From Methylomonas sp. (GTDB lineage Bacteria > Pseudomonadota > Gammaproteobacteria > Methylococcales > Methylomonadaceae), in assembly GCA_026988155.1 (NCBI GenBank), contig JALSLW010000077.1, positions 1 through 35,297 of the forward strand: a DNA stretch of 35,297 nt. Reading direction: 5' to 3'. Under the pieces are notes generated by a model. That model was given only the letters and a program-made list of their open reading frames with translations. It did no database searches and had not been told where the DNA came from. Made by a program: the position numbers and the translations under genes. This document shows, piece after piece, positions 19,774 to 28,825 of the stretch (within the stretch, counting starts at the first letter, position 1; the number at the start of each line of letters is the position of its first letter).

Positions 19774-20666
19774 GCCATAATCTCCTGTAAATGAAAGTGG
19801 AATGGCCCTAATTTACCGCCATAGTTTCCAGCACTGATTCGTAAAATGCCGTTTTCTTTGCCTAAATCACAAACTGCCTGTATGCCAACGCGCATTGACT
19901 TATCAATATCCTCTTTACTTAAGCCATCGATCACAATTTCCATCACTGATTCACAGTCCATGGATAATTCGGTTTTGGTCATGCCTTTTAATGTAGGACA
20001 AAAAGCATCATTACTGGAGGCGCCCAAAGCAGGGTATTTGGATCCGACTTTAGACCCAGACCTAACTACACCGCCAGGAAATGGCATAATCACATTTGGA
20101 ATTTTACGCATTTCTTCTATCGCGGCTTCACAGGCCGCTAATGCCTGTTCCTGTGATTGCGCCAACACTAAAAAGTTACCGCCGCCAACGGCCTCAATAC
20201 GTCCTGTGGTTTCTTCCGTTAAAAATTCCCCATCCATGACCGGAATACGCCAATAGCGTTTGCCCATTATTTTTTTTGAGATTTGAAAGCCATCACCAAA
20301 ATAGCGTAAATTTTTACCTAACGGAATATGTACGCCTTCATCTATCCCTGCAAATAATGCCGAAGTGGGCGAGGTTAAAACACACTGTCCAGCCCTGGTT
20401 TCCAATTGTTTAGCCAAACTTTTCCCACCCATTGCAAAAATAAGAACAGCAACGCCAGGACGGCCATCAGGCGTTTCAGTAGGATCAAGTACTCTTTCTA
20501 TGCCTGCTTCGCAGCCGCAAGCAATGACTGAAGTTGCGAACCCCGTCATTGCCTGTGCCGAAATCATTGCCCACTTTGCATTTAACGCGGTGATAATGAC
20601 CCGTGTTGCTTTCATGCCAAAAGCTTCTGCAAAAGTTTCATCAATTGTTACGCCATTGATAATCAT
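19770..20666 (-). CDS. fhcD: Formylmethanofuran:tetrahydromethanopterin formyltransferase
   Basis: This 298-residue protein is the Ftr subunit of the Fhc complex. It moves the formyl group between tetrahydromethanopterin and the methanofuran analogue. Family signatures are the start MIINGVTIDETFAEAFGMKATRV, GCEAGIERVLDPTETPDGRPG and FPGGVVRSGSKVGSKYPAL. Length matches the roughly 300 residues of bacterial and archaeal Ftr. It overlaps both fhcA and fhcC by 4 bases. It acts in the cytoplasm in the oxidation of formaldehyde from methane or methanol. Confidence 0.97.
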   Translation of the reverse strand: MIINGVTIDETFAEAFGMKATRVIITALNAKWAMISAQAMTGFATSVIACGCEAGIERVLDPTETPDGRPGVAVLIFAMGGKSLAKQLETRAGQCVLTSPTSALFAGIDEGVHIPLGKNLRYFGDGFQISKKIMGKRYWRIPVMDGEFLTEETTGRIEAVGGGNFLVLAQSQEQALAACEAAIEEMRKIPNVIMPFPGGVVRSGSKVGSKYPALGASSNDAFCPTLKGMTKTELSMDCESVMEIVIDGLSKEDIDKSMRVGIQAVCDLGKENGILRISAGNYGGKLGPFHFHLQEIMA

Positions 20667-22327
20667 ACTTTTTCTCCCACAGTAGGATGTACCGTTATGC
20701 TTCCGCGTCCGTCTTCGGTGATTTCATCATCACTGATGGTGAAATTACCCATTTTCATGGTCATATATTTATCAAAATATTTTTTAAGATCTTTTTCTAC
20801 AGATTTGTCATATTCTGGTCTAACTACATGTGTTGTACCCCAAACTGTTTTGACTATTTCACCATCTTTGACCACCAGTTCTCCATTTTTAAACACATAA
20901 TCAGGCTTTTCAAACATTTTTTCACGGTTTTCATTTTCGGTATACACCGTAATGTCCGCCCAATCATCTTTGCCCAAAGCGCCTCGTCCCACTAGTCCTG
21001 TGATTTTTGCAGCACCTGCCCGAGTTAAAATAGCTATTTCCTGCATGCTGTATTCACGTTCAATTGAAGCCAATGTGGTCATTTTTTGTGCTTCCGGATG
21101 AATGGTTGCCAGCATATCGTTACGAAAACTTTTATCCATTAGCAATCGAATTAAATGGGGGTAAGAGCTAAATGGTGCGCCATTTGGGTGATCTGTGGTT
21201 AAAAAGATGCGCCAAGGGTCATCAACCAACAGGAAAATCTCCAACCCTATCGTCCATTGCAGTGCATTGACAAAATTCTGGTCCCTGTATTTGAATGGCA
21301 CTAAGCCGCAGCCGGCGTCACATTCGATATCCATGCACACCCATTTATTTGGGCTGGCAATGCCATGATTGGCGTATTGGCGCTGATTATCACCTGATGC
21401 AGTTACAGTTTGTCCGAACATAATCTGTCCGACATCGACTGACATGTTTTTATTTTTATTAATTGATTCTGCAATTTGAGCTGCACCTGAAGAAAACTTA
21501 AAGTCACCCTCTGTGCCATAGCTATGGAACTGCACATGAGTTAAATGCACAGGTAAGCCATCAACACCTGCAATAGAATCCAGCGTTGTCTGTACATTTC
21601 CTGGCACACCTAAGTTACTGCCATGCACATGCAAGGGATGCTTGATACCCAGCTCTTTAATCGCTGTTGCCAGTGATTTTAGAATATCTCTAGGAGTGAC
21701 ATTATAATGAATATTCTTTTCATCTAGATCCAGCTGACGCTGGTTAAATTTAAAGGCATTAATGCCTCCTGGGTTAACTACTTTAATCCCCACACCTTGC
21801 GCTGCACGAATGGTCCAGGCTACATAATCATTAATCGCCTGCTGATCTTTTTTTGCGGTCATCAATCGCAAAAAATAATCATCACTCCCCATCAGCACAT
21901 AGCCGCCTTTATCCAGCATGGGCACATCACCCAGCTCCATATGCGCCTGCCTAGCATTAACAGGCAATACAGCGGGTTCAAACGCTGCGGTATAACCCAT
22001 TTCTGCATAGCGATAGCCTGTAACAAAGGTGCTTGGCATCGCATGGCCGGTTCCTGCCCGTCTAATATCCGTATGGGCTACAGGGTCAATACGATGGTTT
22101 TCTGGCATTAACATCCGGGCGATATTGCCTTTGCCACCGCCAATGTGGGTATGCAAATCAATCGCACCTGCCATAACAACTTTGCCTTTGATATTGTATT
22201 CTTTATCTGGCTCGGCATTTCTTGGCTTATTTACAATCTTGCCATCTTTAATATAAATGTCTTTCTGCTTGCCATTTACCTTATTGGCCGGATCATAAAC
22301 GATACCACCCGTTAATTTTGTCAACAT
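20663..22327 (-). CDS. fhcA: Formyltransferase/hydrolase complex subunit A
   Basis: This 554-residue protein is an amidohydrolase-fold subunit that releases formate from the formylated carrier. Metal-site residues can be seen in order: H59 and H61 in DLHTH, a lysine in GIKVVNPGG (about K182, the likely carboxylated bridge), H233 and H235 in HVHGSN, H264 and H268 in LTHVQFHSYG, and the aspartate of TTDHPNGAP. These match subunit A of archaeal formylmethanofuran dehydrogenase. It starts one base after the fhcB stop and overlaps fhcD. Confidence 0.97.
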   Translation of the reverse strand: MLTKLTGGIVYDPANKVNGKQKDIYIKDGKIVNKPRNAEPDKEYNIKGKVVMAGAIDLHTHIGGGKGNIARMLMPENHRIDPVAHTDIRRAGTGHAMPSTFVTGYRYAEMGYTAAFEPAVLPVNARQAHMELGDVPMLDKGGYVLMGSDDYFLRLMTAKKDQQAINDYVAWTIRAAQGVGIKVVNPGGINAFKFNQRQLDLDEKNIHYNVTPRDILKSLATAIKELGIKHPLHVHGSNLGVPGNVQTTLDSIAGVDGLPVHLTHVQFHSYGTEGDFKFSSGAAQIAESINKNKNMSVDVGQIMFGQTVTASGDNQRQYANHGIASPNKWVCMDIECDAGCGLVPFKYRDQNFVNALQWTIGLEIFLLVDDPWRIFLTTDHPNGAPFSSYPHLIRLLMDKSFRNDMLATIHPEAQKMTTLASIEREYSMQEIAILTRAGAAKITGLVGRGALGKDDWADITVYTENENREKMFEKPDYVFKNGELVVKDGEIVKTVWGTTHVVRPEYDKSVEKDLKKYFDKYMTMKMGNFTISDDEITEDGRGSITVHPTVGEKV

Positions 22328-22328
22328 G

Positions 22329-23597
22329 TTAATTCACCAAACCCTGTTCAATCGCTGTCAATACTTCTGCCGTACTGGGCAGCCCTGAATCTCTTAATTT
22401 TTTTAATCGTATCGCCACTACATTATCCAAGCGGTATGCATGGCCTGAGTGATCAATTCCTGGGGTACCAACAGGAATAAAAACCTCTGGCTCCTCTTCA
22501 AACACCATGCCAGAACGTGCAACAACAATCGTAGGTATTTTTCCGCCATGCGGAGGAACTGCACTGGTATTAAAGGATTGCACCCATAAGAAAGCGTCTG
22601 CTTCGCCATTGGCAAACATTACATTTATATCGTAGAGAAACGGGTCATATTCTGGAATATCACTGGAAAAACGCATTCTAGCTGGGTACCCTGTCTGCCA
22701 GCCACAAACCTGATTTGCTGTTTGGTCCCCCTCTTTGCCGCCTAAAGGAAAACCGGAACATCTAACACCAGACGCATTAACATCTTTCACCATTTCACAA
22801 AGCATTTGTACAGTTAGTTCTGCCTGCGAAAAATCCAATGCTCCTGCTGCCCATGTAACAACGCTATAGGTCGCTTTTTTTAATTTATCTGCCACTTTTT
22901 GAAGATTGGCAACCCGTATCCCTGCCACCTGTTCAACTAAAACTAGCTGACCTTTTACCAAGGCCCTTAAAACCGCCATTACTTCTGGCAAATCCGTATC
23001 AGCACACTCTAACACTTGTGCTTTAGTTTTTTTAGGCGAAGTAGAGGCTTTACCTGACGGCGCTTTACCTATATAAATAACTTCTCGCTTGCTGGTATCC
23101 TTAAGGAACATTGACTCTTTATTCCACAGATATCGATCATAAAATTGCGGAGAAAATGCTTCTAAATCACAGCCAACAACGATAAATAAATCACAGCGGT
23201 TTTTAATTTCCGCCAATGTGGTGTTCATCCAGCCAGAATCCTGCATAGCCAAAAAATTACGTTTAGCTCCAGTAAAATTCATATTGTCAACCACAGCACC
23301 ATTACGATCTGCCAGAGCCATCAGTGCGCGCATTCCATTGACATCGGTTGCACAGCCTCCAATAACCGGTTGATTAGCAATTTTTAATAGTTCAGAAGCG
23401 CGACCGATTGCCTGCTCAAGTGATACTTCTTTGCCATCTACCCGAGGCTTAGTATCTGTTATGGCCTGCTCAAATGCTGGTGTATTTACAGTACAGCCAT
23501 TTTCAGCCACTTTTATTGATACGCCATCAACCTGAATAACCAGGTCATCAGTGCCTATTCCGCAAAATGGGCTGGGTACTTCCGTTATTTTTGTCAC
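22329..23597 (-). CDS. fhcB: Formyltransferase/hydrolase complex subunit B
   Basis: This protein (422 residues from the GTG at 23597) is related to the molybdopterin-binding subunit B of archaeal formylmethanofuran dehydrogenase. It keeps a cysteine near the N-terminus in SPFCGIGTDDL. At the place where archaeal enzymes hold the Mo/W-ligating Cys or Sec, it reads VVDNMNFTGAKRNF without one. This fits the known idea that the bacterial complex is a hydrolase without redox chemistry. The GTG has GAGG 7-8 bases upstream; a TTG at 23630 would add 11 residues but has poor ribosome-site spacing. It is the first gene of fhcBADC. Confidence 0.93.
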   Translation of the reverse strand: MTKITEVPSPFCGIGTDDLVIQVDGVSIKVAENGCTVNTPAFEQAITDTKPRVDGKEVSLEQAIGRASELLKIANQPVIGGCATDVNGMRALMALADRNGAVVDNMNFTGAKRNFLAMQDSGWMNTTLAEIKNRCDLFIVVGCDLEAFSPQFYDRYLWNKESMFLKDTSKREVIYIGKAPSGKASTSPKKTKAQVLECADTDLPEVMAVLRALVKGQLVLVEQVAGIRVANLQKVADKLKKATYSVVTWAAGALDFSQAELTVQMLCEMVKDVNASGVRCSGFPLGGKEGDQTANQVCGWQTGYPARMRFSSDIPEYDPFLYDINVMFANGEADAFLWVQSFNTSAVPPHGGKIPTIVVARSGMVFEEEPEVFIPVGTPGIDHSGHAYRLDNVVAIRLKKLRDSGLPSTAEVLTAIEQGLVN

Positions 23598-23803
23598 AGG
23601 GTTTACCTCTGCTCTCAGTTTAATATCCAACCTAAACCCACATTGTTAGCGCAGATCCAGACTCAATTTTCAAATATTCCTAGAATAGCATTTTTACTCT
23701 ATTTCGTACAATGCAGATAGTTGATATGACATTTCACAAATTAGTACGCACTCTATATAATAAAAAGATAATATTCCGTTTATCCCACTATAAAAAACAC
23801 TTC

Positions 23804-24988
23804 ATGCTCCGACCAGCCCCCTTTTACCTGTTAATCATCCTCCTCACCCTTTCATTTCTTAATAGCTGCCAAACAACCAGCACCGAACCTAATCTGCTCC
23901 CCAGTAAAATTCTCCACTCTACTGTCTCAGTCAACTTTGCTCCCAGCGGTCGTTTATGGCGATTAACACCGGCTAAACTAGGCATTTATGTTGATTATTC
24001 TAACGATGAAGGCAAAACATATTCCATACCAATAAGAATAAATAAACAGGATCAAAAAATAAGTGTCTGGCCAGAAAACCCCGCATCCATAGAAATCAGT
24101 CAATCAGGCCGTATTAATGTTCTTTACTATGCTGATGAGGAGCAAAAATCGACCAGTTTTTTTAGCTATTCTGATGATAACGGACATTCTTTCAGCATAC
24201 CTATTTTAGTTAGTGACCAGGCCCAAACAGCTATGCACTATATGGATAAAATGCTTATTGACCATGATAATAATACCTATCTATTTTGGCATGACACCCG
24301 CCATGAACTGCATGACAATAAACAGGCAGATGGCGTGCTATCACTTTATTACAGTAAGAAATCAGCTTCAGACAGCTCAAATTTTATCAATCAATTCGTC
24401 AGCAAGAATATTTGTTCTTGCTGCAGGTCTGCTACAGCGCTAAGCAATAACCAGCTGCCTGTTATTTTTGCCCGTATGGTATTTAAAGATGGCATTCGCG
24501 ATCATGCATTAATCCGCATGAATGCTGATGGAGTATGGCAAAAACCTCGCAGAGTAACTCATGACAATTGGAATATAGAAGCATGTCCAGAACATGGCCC
24601 AGCCCTTGCCATTGATAGCAACAATCGCATACATCTGACATGGTTTACCCTGGGAGTAAAGCGCCAAGGCATTTTTTATCGACAAACTGATGATTTTGGT
24701 GAAACGCTATCAGACCCTATGCCCTTGGGAAATGCCAATCGATTGCCTAGCCATCCCGATATTCTGGCGTTAAATCAGCGGGTGGTTATAGTTTGGAAAG
24801 AGTTTGATGGAAAACAGACCTCATTACAAAGCAAAGAGTCAAATGATGGCGGAAAATCATGGACAGAAAAGTATTTAAATTTAAAATCAAATTCAAAAAA
24901 CAGTCATCCTAAGCTAGTCACCAATAATACAGATATTTTTCTGTCTTGGACATCAGAAAGCGAGGGGCATCAATTTATAAAACTATAA
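23804..24988 (+). CDS. BNR/Asp-box beta-propeller lipoprotein
   Basis: This protein has 394 residues from the ATG at 23804. It opens with a lipoprotein signal (MLRPAPFYLLIILLTLSFLNSC, lipid on C22). The mature part has Asp-box-like turns, S-x-D-x-G-x-[TSW], at SNDEGKTYS, SDDNGHSFS, TDDFGETLS and SNDGGKSWTE, typical of sialidase-like six-bladed propellers. Odd features are a CSCC motif at residues 204-207 and ACPEHGP later, which could bind metal or form disulfides. The catalytic residues of a true sialidase are not evident, so I do not call it one. It is divergent from fhcB; an upstream in-frame start would give an unlikely long leader. Confidence 0.8.
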   Translation: MLRPAPFYLLIILLTLSFLNSCQTTSTEPNLLPSKILHSTVSVNFAPSGRLWRLTPAKLGIYVDYSNDEGKTYSIPIRINKQDQKISVWPENPASIEISQSGRINVLYYADEEQKSTSFFSYSDDNGHSFSIPILVSDQAQTAMHYMDKMLIDHDNNTYLFWHDTRHELHDNKQADGVLSLYYSKKSASDSSNFINQFVSKNICSCCRSATALSNNQLPVIFARMVFKDGIRDHALIRMNADGVWQKPRRVTHDNWNIEACPEHGPALAIDSNNRIHLTWFTLGVKRQGIFYRQTDDFGETLSDPMPLGNANRLPSHPDILALNQRVVIVWKEFDGKQTSLQSKESNDGGKSWTEKYLNLKSNSKNSHPKLVTNNTDIFLSWTSESEGHQFIKL

Positions 24989-25157
24989 AACACTGACACT
25001 TTTGGCGCTACCTATATGTAACAAGCATGATGCTGAGCTAAAACAATAAACTTACAGTCGTAAGATGGACAATTACATTTAGCAACCTATGCTAAAACCT
25101 GAATTAATTATTAGGAAAAGTCTTGCAATCAAGAGTCAATTTTCTTCACTGTAGCGT

Positions 25158-25361
25158 TTAATCATACCCAGTTTCAATTTTAGTTAGTCGTGCTTTCTTT
25201 TTAGCTTCAATTTTCAATTCTTCACTTCGCAATTTTTGTGGAAAATCTATTGAATCATAGGACAGATTCACGTTTAACTTATGAGATCTTTGGGCAAAAA
25301 CCGCCAGGCTTAAAAAGCCTAAAGCCATAATGACAATAGAACATACCCTTTGCCTTTTCAT
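25158..25361 (-). CDS. Small exported protein of unknown function
   Basis: This is a 67-residue protein. MKRQRVCSIVIMALGFLSLAVFA is a signal peptide or anchor with a VFA cleavage-type end. The mature 44 residues are highly charged (KLRSEELKIEAKKKARLTK) and probably helical. I do not recognise the family. The ATG at 25361 has AAGGA about 10 bases upstream; a GTG 18 bases further up is possible but less likely. It is alone on the minus strand between two plus-strand genes, in a gap rich in palindromes. It could be a real small periplasmic protein or a chance frame; the signal peptide and ribosome site favour a gene. Confidence 0.6.
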   Translation of the reverse strand: MKRQRVCSIVIMALGFLSLAVFAQRSHKLNVNLSYDSIDFPQKLRSEELKIEAKKKARLTKIETGYD

Positions 25362-25461
25362 TTTATCCACGTCCTTCACCTATCGCTGAATAAGTACCAA
25401 GAATAAAAATTAACAACTATATAAATTAGATGTGAATTTTTGATCTTACGTTTCACAAGGC

Positions 25462-25556
25462 GAGACTAAAGTCTCACTTCCAAATTGTTCAAGTTATTTA
25501 TTTTAGACGTCTAGTTTAAAAAAAACCATCTCACTAAAATGTGAATTTTTTCACAT
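25462..25556. promoter_or_regulatory. Palindrome cluster with CRP-type site
   Basis: Within 95 bases there are three perfect palindromes: GAGACT-AA-AGTCTC (25462-25475), TAGACGTCTA (25504-25513) and ATGTGAA-TTTT-TTCACAT (25539-25556). The last contains TGTGA-N6-TCACA (25540-25555), the exact core of the CRP/Vfr consensus. They lie in the divergent gap 25380-25662, about 107 bases before the M48 peptidase gene and 180 before the small exported protein. The regulator is an inference from motif identity. Confidence 0.5.
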
Positions 25557-25662
25557 ACATTTTGGTAATATTTCACTTGCAATTTTTGAGCTATTATTTA
25601 GTGTATATAAATAAACCTAAAGTTAAGTTAAAATAGCCATTTTTTATACATCAATCAGACTT

Positions 25663-26448
25663 ATGCTAAATAAAATATTCTTAACTCTGTTTTTCTGCTT
25701 ATTAGCTGGCTGTGCAACCAGCCCAACGGGCAGATCACAGTTAATTTACATGTCTGATTCAGAAATGAGTCAAATGGGTCTGCAGGCTTTTGATCAATTA
25801 AAAACACAAAAGCCAAAAAGCAAAAATGTCCGATATATTAATTTTGTTAACTGCATTGCTGAAGCCATCACCCAGGAAACAGGCGGCGACTGGGAAGTTG
25901 TAGTGTTTGAAGACGACAGCTTAAATGCCTTTGCCCTGCCAGGAAATAAAATTGGCGTTCATACCGGCTTAATCAAAATGGTTGATAACCAGGATCAACT
26001 GGCAGCAGTTATTGGTCATGAGGTAGGGCACGTTCTTGCTAGGCACAGCAATGAACGCATGTCACAAAAAACAGCTGTCAAACTAGGGGTTACTGCGGTC
26101 TCAGCCGCTGTGGGCACACCAACCTCCGCCTTAGGCCAACTTGGCATGAGTGCTTTGGGACTTGGGGCACAATACGGCATCATCTTGCCATTTAGCCGTA
26201 CCCACGAAAGCGAAGCTGATATAATTGGATTGGATTTAATGGCTAAAGCAGGGTTTGACCCCAGACAAAGCGTCAACTTATGGCAAAAAATGGCTCAGGC
26301 AAGCAAAGGTCAAAGCCCTTCTGAATTTATGTCTACCCATCCATCACATGATACTCGCATAAAAGAATTATCTGAGCATATACCTAAAGCCATGCAGTAT
26401 TATCAGCACGCTCAATCAATCGGTAAAATACCACATTGCAGCAAGTAA
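25663..26448 (+). CDS. M48 family metallopeptidase lipoprotein
   Basis: This 261-residue protein has a lipoprotein signal ending LLAGC (lipid on C17), so it probably sits on the periplasmic face of a membrane. The zinc site is HEVGH (H119, E120, H123), with the third ligand in HESEADIIG (about E182). This is the LoiP/YcaL and OMA1-like branch of M48, which degrades misfolded envelope proteins. Length is typical. The gene ends 10 bases before dapC, but the two functions differ, so shared transcription may be incidental. Confidence 0.92.
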   Translation: MLNKIFLTLFFCLLAGCATSPTGRSQLIYMSDSEMSQMGLQAFDQLKTQKPKSKNVRYINFVNCIAEAITQETGGDWEVVVFEDDSLNAFALPGNKIGVHTGLIKMVDNQDQLAAVIGHEVGHVLARHSNERMSQKTAVKLGVTAVSAAVGTPTSALGQLGMSALGLGAQYGIILPFSRTHESEADIIGLDLMAKAGFDPRQSVNLWQKMAQASKGQSPSEFMSTHPSHDTRIKELSEHIPKAMQYYQHAQSIGKIPHCSK

Positions 26449-26458
26449 CTTTGAATAG

Positions 26459-27661
26459 ATGAATCCAAATTTAGACCATTTACATCCCTATCCTTTTGCA
26501 AAGCTTAATCAACTGAAACAAGGCATTACAGCTCCACAGGATAAGGCGCATATTGCCTTATCTATAGGTGAACCTAAACATGCAACGCCCAGCTTAATAC
26601 ATGATGCATTAGCTATACACTCTGATGGTATTGCCAAATATCCTACAACTAAAGGTATTCCGGAACTCAGAACAGCCATTGCCGATTGGATTAGCCACCG
26701 CTTTACTATTGCAACATCAGATATTGATCCTGAGAATCAGGTATTACCCGTTAGTGGTACACGGGAAGCATTGTTTTCTTTTGCTCAAGCCGTGGTTGAT
26801 TTATCCAGACCTGATGCAATAGTCATCATGCCTAACCCTTTTTATCAGATATATGAAGGTGCGGCCTTGCTTGCAGGTGCAGAACCTTATTTTATAAATA
26901 CCACCGAAGAATCTGGCTATTTACCCAATTTCAATTCTGTTTCAGATGCAATCTGGCAACGCTGTCAGCTTATTTATATCTGTTCTCCTGGGAATCCGAC
27001 CGGTGCGGTAATACCCGAACAGGAACATAAAAATCTAATTTCATTAGCTGAAAAGTTTGATTTCATTATCGCATCAGACGAATGCTATACAGAAATTTAT
27101 GACGATGAAAGCAATCCTCCGCAAGGTCTGTTAGAAACAGCTTATAATATGGGCAATACGGCCTTTAAACGCTGTGTTATGTTTCAGAGCCTGTCAAAAC
27201 GCTCCAATGCGCCCGGCTTAAGGTCCGGTTTTGTTGCCGGAGATGCTGAGGTATTAAAACAGTATTTTGAGTATAGAACCTACCAAGGCTGCGCTCTGCC
27301 TTTTCCCACGCAATATGCAAGTGCCGAGGCATGGAAAGATGAGGAACATGTACAGGAAAACAGAGTTTTATACCGACAAAAATTTACCGCATTTATAAAT
27401 ATTTTAGAAGATACCTGTATCATCGGTAAACCGCCAGCAAGCTTTTATATCTGGCTAAAAACGCCGATTGATGATGCAGACTTTGCACAGCAATTATTTG
27501 CTCAGCAAAACATCACTGTTTTGCCCGGCAGCTATTTATCCCGTGAAGCACATGGCTTTAATCCAGGCAAAAATCATGTCCGAATTGCTTTAGTCGCTCC
27601 AGTAGCGGAATGCATAGAAGCCGCCAATCGAATTAAACATTTTATCAACACATTAGACTAA
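26459..27661 (+). CDS. dapC: Succinyldiaminopimelate transaminase
   Basis: This 400-residue class I PLP aminotransferase forms N-succinyl-diaminopimelate on the way to lysine and peptidoglycan. It begins [19 protein letters not shown], the typical DapC start, and has [20 protein letters not shown] and [15 protein letters not shown] with the PLP lysine near residue 247. Its immediate neighbour dapD (5 bases downstream) supplies the preceding succinylation step, which supports this specific assignment over other aminotransferases. Confidence 0.95.
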   Translation: MNPNLDHLHPYPFAKLNQLKQGITAPQDKAHIALSIGEPKHATPSLIHDALAIHSDGIAKYPTTKGIPELRTAIADWISHRFTIATSDIDPENQVLPVSGTREALFSFAQAVVDLSRPDAIVIMPNPFYQIYEGAALLAGAEPYFINTTEESGYLPNFNSVSDAIWQRCQLIYICSPGNPTGAVIPEQEHKNLISLAEKFDFIIASDECYTEIYDDESNPPQGLLETAYNMGNTAFKRCVMFQSLSKRSNAPGLRSGFVAGDAEVLKQYFEYRTYQGCALPFPTQYASAEAWKDEEHVQENRVLYRQKFTAFINILEDTCIIGKPPASFYIWLKTPIDDADFAQQLFAQQNITVLPGSYLSREAHGFNPGKNHVRIALVAPVAECIEAANRIKHFINTLD

Positions 27662-27666
27662 AAATT

Positions 27667-28485
27667 ATGTCCAATTTAGAAAATATCATTAATGACGCAT
27701 TTGAAAACCGTGCAGACATCACTCCATCTTCTGTATCTGCAGAAATACGCTCAGCGGTTAATGAAGCTATCAATATGCTTGATGCCGGTACAGCCCGTGT
27801 AGCTGAAAAAACCACAGGCGAGTGGGTCGTTAATCAATGGCTGAAAAAAGCAGTTTTATTATCCTTTAAAATTAATGAAAACCGCGTAATAGAAGGCGGA
27901 AATACACGCTATTACGATAAAGTAGAAGCTAAATTTGCTACCCACTCGCCTGAAGATTTTGCAGAAGGCGGTGTACGCATAGTACCTAATGCAGTGGCAA
28001 GACGAGGCTCCTATATTGCACCAGGGGCAATATTAATGCCTTCTTTTGTTAACATTGGCGGATATGTTGATAGCGGTACCATGGTTGATACCTGGGCTTC
28101 TGTGGGTTCTTGCGCCCAAATCGGAAAAAATGTTCACTTATCAGGCGGAGTGGGCATTGGCGGCGTTTTAGAGCCGCTACAGGCGGGCCCTACCATTATT
28201 GAAGACAACTGCTTCATCGGTGCCCGTTCCGAAATTGTTGAGGGTGTTATTGTTGAAGAGGGTGCTGTTATCTCAATGGGAGTTTACATTGGTCAAAGCA
28301 CAAAAATATATAACCGAATGAGCGGTGAGATTATATATGGCCGTGTTCCAGCTGGTTCTGTTGTTGTACCAGGCAATCTGCCGTCTAAAGATGGAGCTTA
28401 TAGTTTGTATTGCGCTGTCATCATCAAACAGGTTGATGAAAGAACTCGCAGTAAAACAAGCCTTAATGAATTGCTTCGCGATTGA
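27667..28485 (+). CDS. dapD: Tetrahydrodipicolinate N-succinyltransferase
   Basis: This 272-residue trimeric enzyme transfers succinyl from succinyl-CoA to tetrahydrodipicolinate. The C-terminal two thirds form a left-handed beta-helix of hexapeptide repeats ([40 protein letters not shown]). [20 protein letters not shown] is the family signature. Length equals the roughly 274 residues of the E. coli protein. It forms a two-gene unit with dapC and is followed by an intrinsic terminator. Confidence 0.97.
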   Translation: MSNLENIINDAFENRADITPSSVSAEIRSAVNEAINMLDAGTARVAEKTTGEWVVNQWLKKAVLLSFKINENRVIEGGNTRYYDKVEAKFATHSPEDFAEGGVRIVPNAVARRGSYIAPGAILMPSFVNIGGYVDSGTMVDTWASVGSCAQIGKNVHLSGGVGIGGVLEPLQAGPTIIEDNCFIGARSEIVEGVIVEEGAVISMGVYIGQSTKIYNRMSGEIIYGRVPAGSVVVPGNLPSKDGAYSLYCAVIIKQVDERTRSKTSLNELLRD

Positions 28486-28496
28486 TTAATATTTTA

Positions 28497-28536
28497 TTGT
28501 GCCGGCAAAAGCCGGCGCAATTATCTTCTTTATTTT
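28497..28536 (+). terminator. Intrinsic terminator after dapD
   Basis: TTGTGCCGGC-AAAA-GCCGGCGCAA (28497-28520) forms a 10-bp stem with one G-U pair and a 4-base loop. It is followed by the T-rich TTATCTTCTTTATTTT. It begins 12 bases after the dapD stop codon. Confidence 0.88.
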
Positions 28537-28708
28537 AGGCAATTGAAAATAAATCCCCATCCATTTTGCGTAGATTTTTTTGCCAAGGGCGCATTGCTGG
28601 CTATATAACCGCAGCAGCAACACCTAAGGCGGACAAAAAGGCAAGCAAGGTGGGTGGATTATTTGTTTCCAGTTGCCTTATGCTCCAAGGCAATTTATTT
28701 AGGTTCAT
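28535..28708 (-). pseudogene. Small reading frame with in-frame amber codon
   Basis: In the 340-base gap between dapD and the MxaD-like gene, the minus strand has an ATG at 28706-28708 and an open frame of 35 codons to a TAG at 28601-28603. The same frame then stays open for 21 more codons to a TAA at 28535-28537. The product would start MNLNKLPWSIRQLETNNP, pass a hydrophobic LLAFLSALGVAAAVI, reach the stop, and continue PAMRPWQKNLRKMDGDLFSIA. The two halves look like one small membrane-anchored protein broken by a stop, but this may be chance. I do not recognise a family. Confidence 0.3.
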
Positions 28709-28825
28709 TCAACAAGCCCCATTCAACACTATTTAACACAAACTATCCTGAACAAACATCCACTTATCATGATAGAATTCGATTTTTGCAACCCGTAGCA
28801 ACATTTTAATCATTTGGAGAAAAGT

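Noticed and set aside
23628-23630. TTG as the fhcB start
   Set aside because: AGG lies only about three bases upstream, whereas the GTG at 23597 has GAGG at good spacing.
23804-24988. Active sialidase
   Set aside because: Asp boxes mark the fold only; I see no arginine triad or catalytic set, and the cysteine motifs are not typical of sialidases.
28671-28701. TTGCCTT/AAGGCAA hairpin as a second plus-strand terminator
   Set aside because: It is 180 bases past the dapD terminator, has a weak T-tract, and lies within the possible minus-strand frame.
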